Source: Microbacterium immunditiarum (GTDB lineage: Bacteria > Actinomycetota > Actinomycetes > Actinomycetales > Microbacteriaceae). Taken from it: a stretch of DNA of 64,000 nt. How positions within the stretch are numbered: the stretch's first letter is position 1; the number at the start of each line of letters is the position of its first letter. The DNA lies in contig NZ_JACCBV010000001.1 in assembly GCF_013409785.1 (NCBI RefSeq), positions 3,720,001 to 3,784,000 of the forward strand, read 5' to 3'. Below the pieces are notes generated by a model. It ran no database searches and was not told where the DNA came from. It saw only the letters and a program-made list of their open reading frames with translations. The position numbers and the translations under genes were made by a program. Positions 60,661-64,000 of the stretch are shown one piece after another.

Positions 60661-61008
60661 CTACCCCGCCGCGTGCACGTGGCCGGGCGCGAACGTGTCG
60701 TCGGGCTCGTCCTCGGCGGGCTCGGGCACGACGTGCAGTCCGCTGGGCGAGTTGGCTTCGTGCATCAGGACCTCGAGCCACAGCCGGTTGAGCGTCGGGG
60801 CTCTGCTGCCGTAGTAGCGGAAGATGAGAGACGCGTTGGGGTGGACCCAGATCGTCGTCCGTCCGCCGCCGAGGCTCGGGTCTTCGCGCCAGCTGAAGAA
60901 GAACGACTCCGAACGGCGGAGCTTCGTTCCGACCACCGTCTGCAGGTGAAGCAGGAGGCGATCGTCGAATTCGACCTTGATGGTCGTCTCGTATGTGAAC
61001 TTGCCCAT
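60661..61008 (-). CDS. DUF7882-like small protein (paralogue 5 of 5)
   Basis: A 115-residue protein very similar to paralogue 4: [91 protein letters not shown] replaces LAHL. GGAGGAG precedes the ATG. The pair 4/5 likely arose by local duplication. Function unknown. Confidence 0.8.
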   Translation of the reverse strand: MGKFTYETTIKVEFDDRLLLHLQTVVGTKLRRSESFFFSWREDPSLGGGRTTIWVHPNASLIFRYYGSRAPTLNRLWLEVLMHEANSPSGLHVVPEPAEDEPDDTFAPGHVHAAG

Positions 61009-61132
61009 GCCGGGCTCCTCCGGCGGCCGGCGAGGGTTTTCGGTCGCCTGCCTCCATGGTGGCCCCGCTACGCGGTTCTGTGGGGTGGATCGCGCCTTTT
61101 CTCACGTGATCATCCTGCGCAGAATGGTCGTC

Positions 61133-62155
61133 ATGGCCGCCCTGCCCGCCACGATGCGCGCGTGGGTCGTCGCGCGCCCCGGACCCATCGAGTCGCAGCC
61201 GCTCGACTGGGTCGAGCTTCCCGTGCCGCACCCGGCCGCCGACGAGCTGCTCGTTCGCGTGACGGCATGCGGCGTGTGCCGCACCGACCTGCACGTGAGC
61301 GAGGGTGACCTTCCCGCGCACAAGGTCCGCGTCGTGCCCGGGCATGAGGTCGTCGGCGAGGTGGTCGACGCGGGGGACGCGGTGTCGGACTTCTCGCCGG
61401 GCGATCGCGTCGGCATCGCGTGGCTGCGCCGAACGTGCGGCGTGTGCCGGTTCTGCCGGTCGGATCGTGAGAATCTCTGCCCCGCGTCGGAGTACACCGG
61501 ATGGGACGCCGACGGCGGCTACGCCGAGTACGCGACCGTGCCCGCCGCGTACGCGTACCGGCTGCCGGAGGGTGACGACGTGTCGCTCGCTCCCCTGCTC
61601 TGCGCGGGCATCATCGGCTACCGCGCCCTGCTGCGGGCGGAGTTGCCGCGCAGCGGGCGCCTCGGACTCTACGGCTTCGGCGGCAGCGCCCACCTGTGTG
61701 CGCAGGTCGCGCTCGCCGAGGGCGCCCGGGTCCACGTCATGACCCGCGACGAGGCGTCGCAGGCGCTCGCGCTCGAGCTCGGCGCAGCGTCGGCGCAGGG
61801 CTTCTCCGACCCTCCGCCCGAGCCGCTCGACAGCGCGATCCTCTTCGCTCCTGTCGGCGACATCGTGCCGCACGCGCTGCGCGCACTCGACCGCGGCGGA
61901 ACGTGCGCGATCGCCGGCATCCACCTCACCGACATCCCCGCGCTCGTGTACGAGGACGAGCTCTTCTACGAGAAGCAGCTGCGCAGCGTCACGTCGAACA
62001 CGCGGGCCGACGGGCGCGCGTTCCTCGAGCGCGTCGCCGAGTACGGGGTGACGGCGACGGTGCATCCGTACCCGCTGTCACGCGGTGCGCAGGCGCTCCA
62101 CGATCTCAAGGACGGGCGGTTCGACGGCGCGGCGGTGCTCGTTCCGGACGGCTGA
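61133..62155 (+). CDS. Zinc-binding alcohol dehydrogenase
   Basis: A 340-residue medium-chain dehydrogenase. Zinc ligands in CGVCRTD and GHEVVGE; structural-zinc Cys cluster [15 protein letters not shown]; nucleotide-binding [17 protein letters not shown]. It differs strongly from the enzyme at 30166 and fits the actinobacterial zinc-binding alcohol dehydrogenase family 2 type. An ATG at 61124 is an alternative start three codons earlier; neither has a good ribosome-binding site. Probably reduces aldehydes or oxidises alcohols with NAD(P). Confidence 0.9.
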   Translation: MAALPATMRAWVVARPGPIESQPLDWVELPVPHPAADELLVRVTACGVCRTDLHVSEGDLPAHKVRVVPGHEVVGEVVDAGDAVSDFSPGDRVGIAWLRRTCGVCRFCRSDRENLCPASEYTGWDADGGYAEYATVPAAYAYRLPEGDDVSLAPLLCAGIIGYRALLRAELPRSGRLGLYGFGGSAHLCAQVALAEGARVHVMTRDEASQALALELGAASAQGFSDPPPEPLDSAILFAPVGDIVPHALRALDRGGTCAIAGIHLTDIPALVYEDELFYEKQLRSVTSNTRADGRAFLERVAEYGVTATVHPYPLSRGAQALHDLKDGRFDGAAVLVPDG

Positions 62156-62234
62156 GCCCGGCGGCCCCCCGGTGGGGCGAAGGTCCCGCCGCTCGGTGCG
62201 GCGGCCACCGATCCTGGAGCGAAGGAGGATCGCC

Positions 62235-62666
62235 ATGAAGCGCGTCGCGCGGATCGCCCTGCTCGTCACGCAGGCGTTCGTGGGGCTGACAGCGGTCGCG
62301 GGCGGCGTCGCACTGATCGTCGGGAGCCTCGATCCCGCGCTCGGAACGGTGCTCGTCCCGCCCCTCGACTACCTCGACGGATCGCCGTTCACGTCGTACG
62401 TCGTGCCCGGGATCGTCCTCATCGCGCTCGTGGCCGGGCCGCAGGCTGTCGCCTTCGGCCTAGGCCTGGCTCGCTCGCGGTGGTTCGTCATGACATCCGC
62501 GGCCGCCGCGTTCGCGTGCGTGATCTGGATCTTCGTCCAGATGGTCTTCATCCCGTTCAGCTTCCTGCAGGCGCTGTACTTCGCTCTCGGGCTTGTCGAG
62601 TTCGGGCTGGTGATGGTGCTGCTCGGTGTCCTGGATCAGCAGAGCTCGCGTGCCGCGGCGGCGTGA
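62235..62666 (+). CDS. Small four-helix membrane protein
   Basis: A 143-residue integral membrane protein with four hydrophobic segments at about 6-32, 52-78, 84-106 and 110-133. AAGGAGG precedes the ATG. No motif identifies it; the pattern resembles DoxX-like or uncharacterised actinobacterial membrane proteins. It follows the alcohol dehydrogenase by 79 bases and its end overlaps the convergent gene by 31 bases. Confidence 0.75.
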   Translation: MKRVARIALLVTQAFVGLTAVAGGVALIVGSLDPALGTVLVPPLDYLDGSPFTSYVVPGIVLIALVAGPQAVAFGLGLARSRWFVMTSAAAAFACVIWIFVQMVFIPFSFLQALYFALGLVEFGLVMVLLGVLDQQSSRAAAA

Positions 62667-63130
62667 ATCGACGAATCGACGATGTCGTCCCATCCGAGCG
62701 CGACGTCGCCCGCGACGCCGGCCGGAGTCGCGATCGCCTGCTTCACGCGCCGGTCGAGCGTCTCGGCGTCCTCGCAGCCGGTGACATCCAGCAGCACGAC
62801 CTCGACGTACCGACCCCTTGCGCGCTCGAGCTCGGCGTGCAGGCGCGCGGCCGCGCGCGCGGCGGTCGCGAGGCATCCGCCCGCCGGCACGACCCCGCCG
62901 TGCGAATATGCCACGAAGACGTGGGCGAGCTGCGGATGCGCCGCCGCCACGGCGGCCACGTCACGGCAGTGCGCGACCAGCCGCTTCTGCGCGTCGCGCT
63001 TGGATGTCGCGTCGCGCAGGTCGGCGCCCCACACGACCGCGCGCGGAGGCTCGAGGCCGGAGGCCTGCGTGACGGCGAGCTGCTGCAGCACCGGCAGCTG
63101 ATCGCCCCGGACGATGAGCTGTGCACCCAT
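62636..63130 (-). CDS. Hypothetical alpha/beta protein (164 aa)
   Basis: A 164-residue soluble protein not recognised. Alternating strands and helices are suggested ([37 protein letters not shown]). AAAGG precedes ATG 63130; a longer open frame begins at 63157. The coding 3' end overlaps the membrane protein gene on the other strand by 31 bases. The regular amphipathic pattern supports a real gene. Confidence 0.65.
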   Translation of the reverse strand: MGAQLIVRGDQLPVLQQLAVTQASGLEPPRAVVWGADLRDATSKRDAQKRLVAHCRDVAAVAAAHPQLAHVFVAYSHGGVVPAGGCLATAARAAARLHAELERARGRYVEVVLLDVTGCEDAETLDRRVKQAIATPAGVAGDVALGWDDIVDSSIHAAAARELC

Positions 63131-63346
63131 GGCCTGCCTTTCGGTCACTTGTGTCAACGTGCCGACCAGACTTCCCGGCTCACCCTCGCCCCGGTTGGGA
63201 CGCGTTCACGATACGCCTGTCCCAGGACATTGGGGCCGAACGCGCGGGCGCGCCGACCGGCTATCCTTACCGGCTGGGCGAGCGATCCGTCGAGGACGCC
63301 GGTTCGTCGATCCGCCCCCATTCCACAGCGAACGGATGCCCCGACA
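63131..63346. other. Intergenic region before kynureninase
   Basis: About 216 bases between two divergent genes. It should hold both promoters. I see a CTATCC-like element near 63262 and an imperfect ACCGGCTAT / TTACCGG symmetry, but nothing firm. Confidence 0.3.
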
Positions 63347-64000
63347 ATGACCGTCCCCTCGTTCGATGCCGACCGGATCGACCGCGACACGTGCGCGGCG
63401 CTCGACGCGGCGGACCCGCTCACGCCGTTCCGCGAGCGCTTCACCCTGCCCGAGGGTGTGATCTATCTCGACGGCAACTCGCTCGGCGCACTCCCGCGCG
63501 ACACCGCCGCCGAGGTGCAGCGCGTGATCGCCGAGGAGTGGGGCTCCGGCCTCATCCGCAGCTGGAACGACGCCGGGTGGTTCGACAAGCCGCGCGCGGT
63601 GGGCGACATGATCGCCCCGCTCATCGGCGCCGCACGCGGTGAGGTCGTGATCGGCGACACGACGTCGGCCAGCCTCTTCCAGGCGACCGTCGCGGCGGCC
63701 CGGCTCCGCCCCGATCGCCGGGTGATCGTGTCGGAGCGGGGCAACTTCCCCACCGACCTCTACGTGCTCGAGAGCGTTCAGACGCTCCTCGGCGGAGACT
63801 CGCCCCTCGAGCGCAGGCTCATCTCCGACGACGGCCCGAGCCTGGACGATGTGCTCGGCGACGACGTGGCGGTCGTCGTGCTCACGCACGTGGACTACCG
63901 CACGGGTCGCATGTACGACATGGCCGACGTCACGCGCCGCGTCCATGAGGCGGGCGCGGTCATGGTGTGGGATCTGTGTCACAGCGCCGGTGCCGTGCCC
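63347..64000 (+). CDS. kynU: Kynureninase (C-terminus off the window)
   Basis: The first 218 codons of a PLP-dependent kynureninase, which splits kynurenine to anthranilate and alanine. [11 protein letters not shown] near residue 40, the segment [31 protein letters not shown] and [13 protein letters not shown] near the end (the Asp/His contacts for PLP) are all family hallmarks. The frame is open to the right edge. It marks tryptophan catabolism; tryptophan dioxygenase may lie beyond the window. Confidence 0.93.
   Translation, partial: MTVPSFDADRIDRDTCAALDAADPLTPFRERFTLPEGVIYLDGNSLGALPRDTAAEVQRVIAEEWGSGLIRSWNDAGWFDKPRAVGDMIAPLIGAARGEVVIGDTTSASLFQATVAAARLRPDRRVIVSERGNFPTDLYVLESVQTLLGGDSPLERRLISDDGPSLDDVLGDDVAVVVLTHVDYRTGRMYDMADVTRRVHEAGAVMVWDLCHSAGAVP

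Overview
The window is about 70% G+C chromosomal DNA with actinobacterial features: GTG starts, 4-base ATGA/GTGA gene overlaps, apparently leaderless genes, and carbohydrate ABC transporters paired with LacI and ROK regulators. Protein families and the frequent GGATGCC/GGCATCC heptamer suggest Microbacteriaceae, most likely Microbacterium or a close relative. That placement is inference from gene content. I see no tRNA or rRNA gene, CRISPR array, insertion sequence, prophage or plasmid gene.

Region 1, 1-18.1 kb, is a xylan utilisation locus. It holds an LplABC-type sugar transporter (partial at the left edge), a divergent CE7 acetyl xylan esterase with a long-chain polyol/uronate dehydrogenase, a LacI repressor, a large secreted modular GH10 xylanase, and a convergent operon of binding protein, two permeases and a GH3 glycosidase. 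The last has the gene order of the Streptomyces bxlEFG-bxlA xylobiose system, with a divergent ROK regulator. CGAAA/TTTCG palindromes lie before four of these transcription units and suggest one regulon: secreted xylanase cuts xylan, two transporters import the products, and the esterase, glycosidase and dehydrogenase process them.

Region 2, 18.2-33 kb, has two small DUF7882-like proteins and a tightly coupled seven-gene operon: dipeptide-type ABC transporter, luciferase-like monooxygenase, carboxymuconolactone-decarboxylase-like protein and AhpD-like protein. It matches the uncharacterised KPN_01854/KPN_01858/Avi_7169/Avi_7170 families. Next come a rhodanese plus NtaA/DszA-type monooxygenase pair, an SDR, a zinc alcohol dehydrogenase, and a cation-diffusion facilitator coupled to a lipoprotein resembling half a solute-binding protein.

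Region 3, 33-47 kb, handles galactose and arabinose: galTK, araDBA, and a divergent YtfQ-like transporter operon with two permeases, two ABC ATPases and a LacI regulator. Palindromic operators lie between araD and the binding protein gene.

Region 4, 47-54.8 kb, holds an LtrA-like membrane protein and an ECF41 sigma-factor cluster: one full-length ECF41 sigma, one lacking its C-terminal domain, a freestanding protein resembling that domain, two NmrA-like oxidoreductases, an OhrR-like regulator and a second MarR regulator. Three sequences of the form [CT]GTCAC-N-N16-NGTC fit the published ECF41 promoter consensus.

Region 5, 54.8-64 kb, has a class III aminotransferase, a zinc-ribbon/endonuclease-like protein, a PadR-DUF1048-ABC exporter operon, more DUF7882-like genes (five in the window), small orphan proteins, a second zinc alcohol dehydrogenase and the start of kynureninase.
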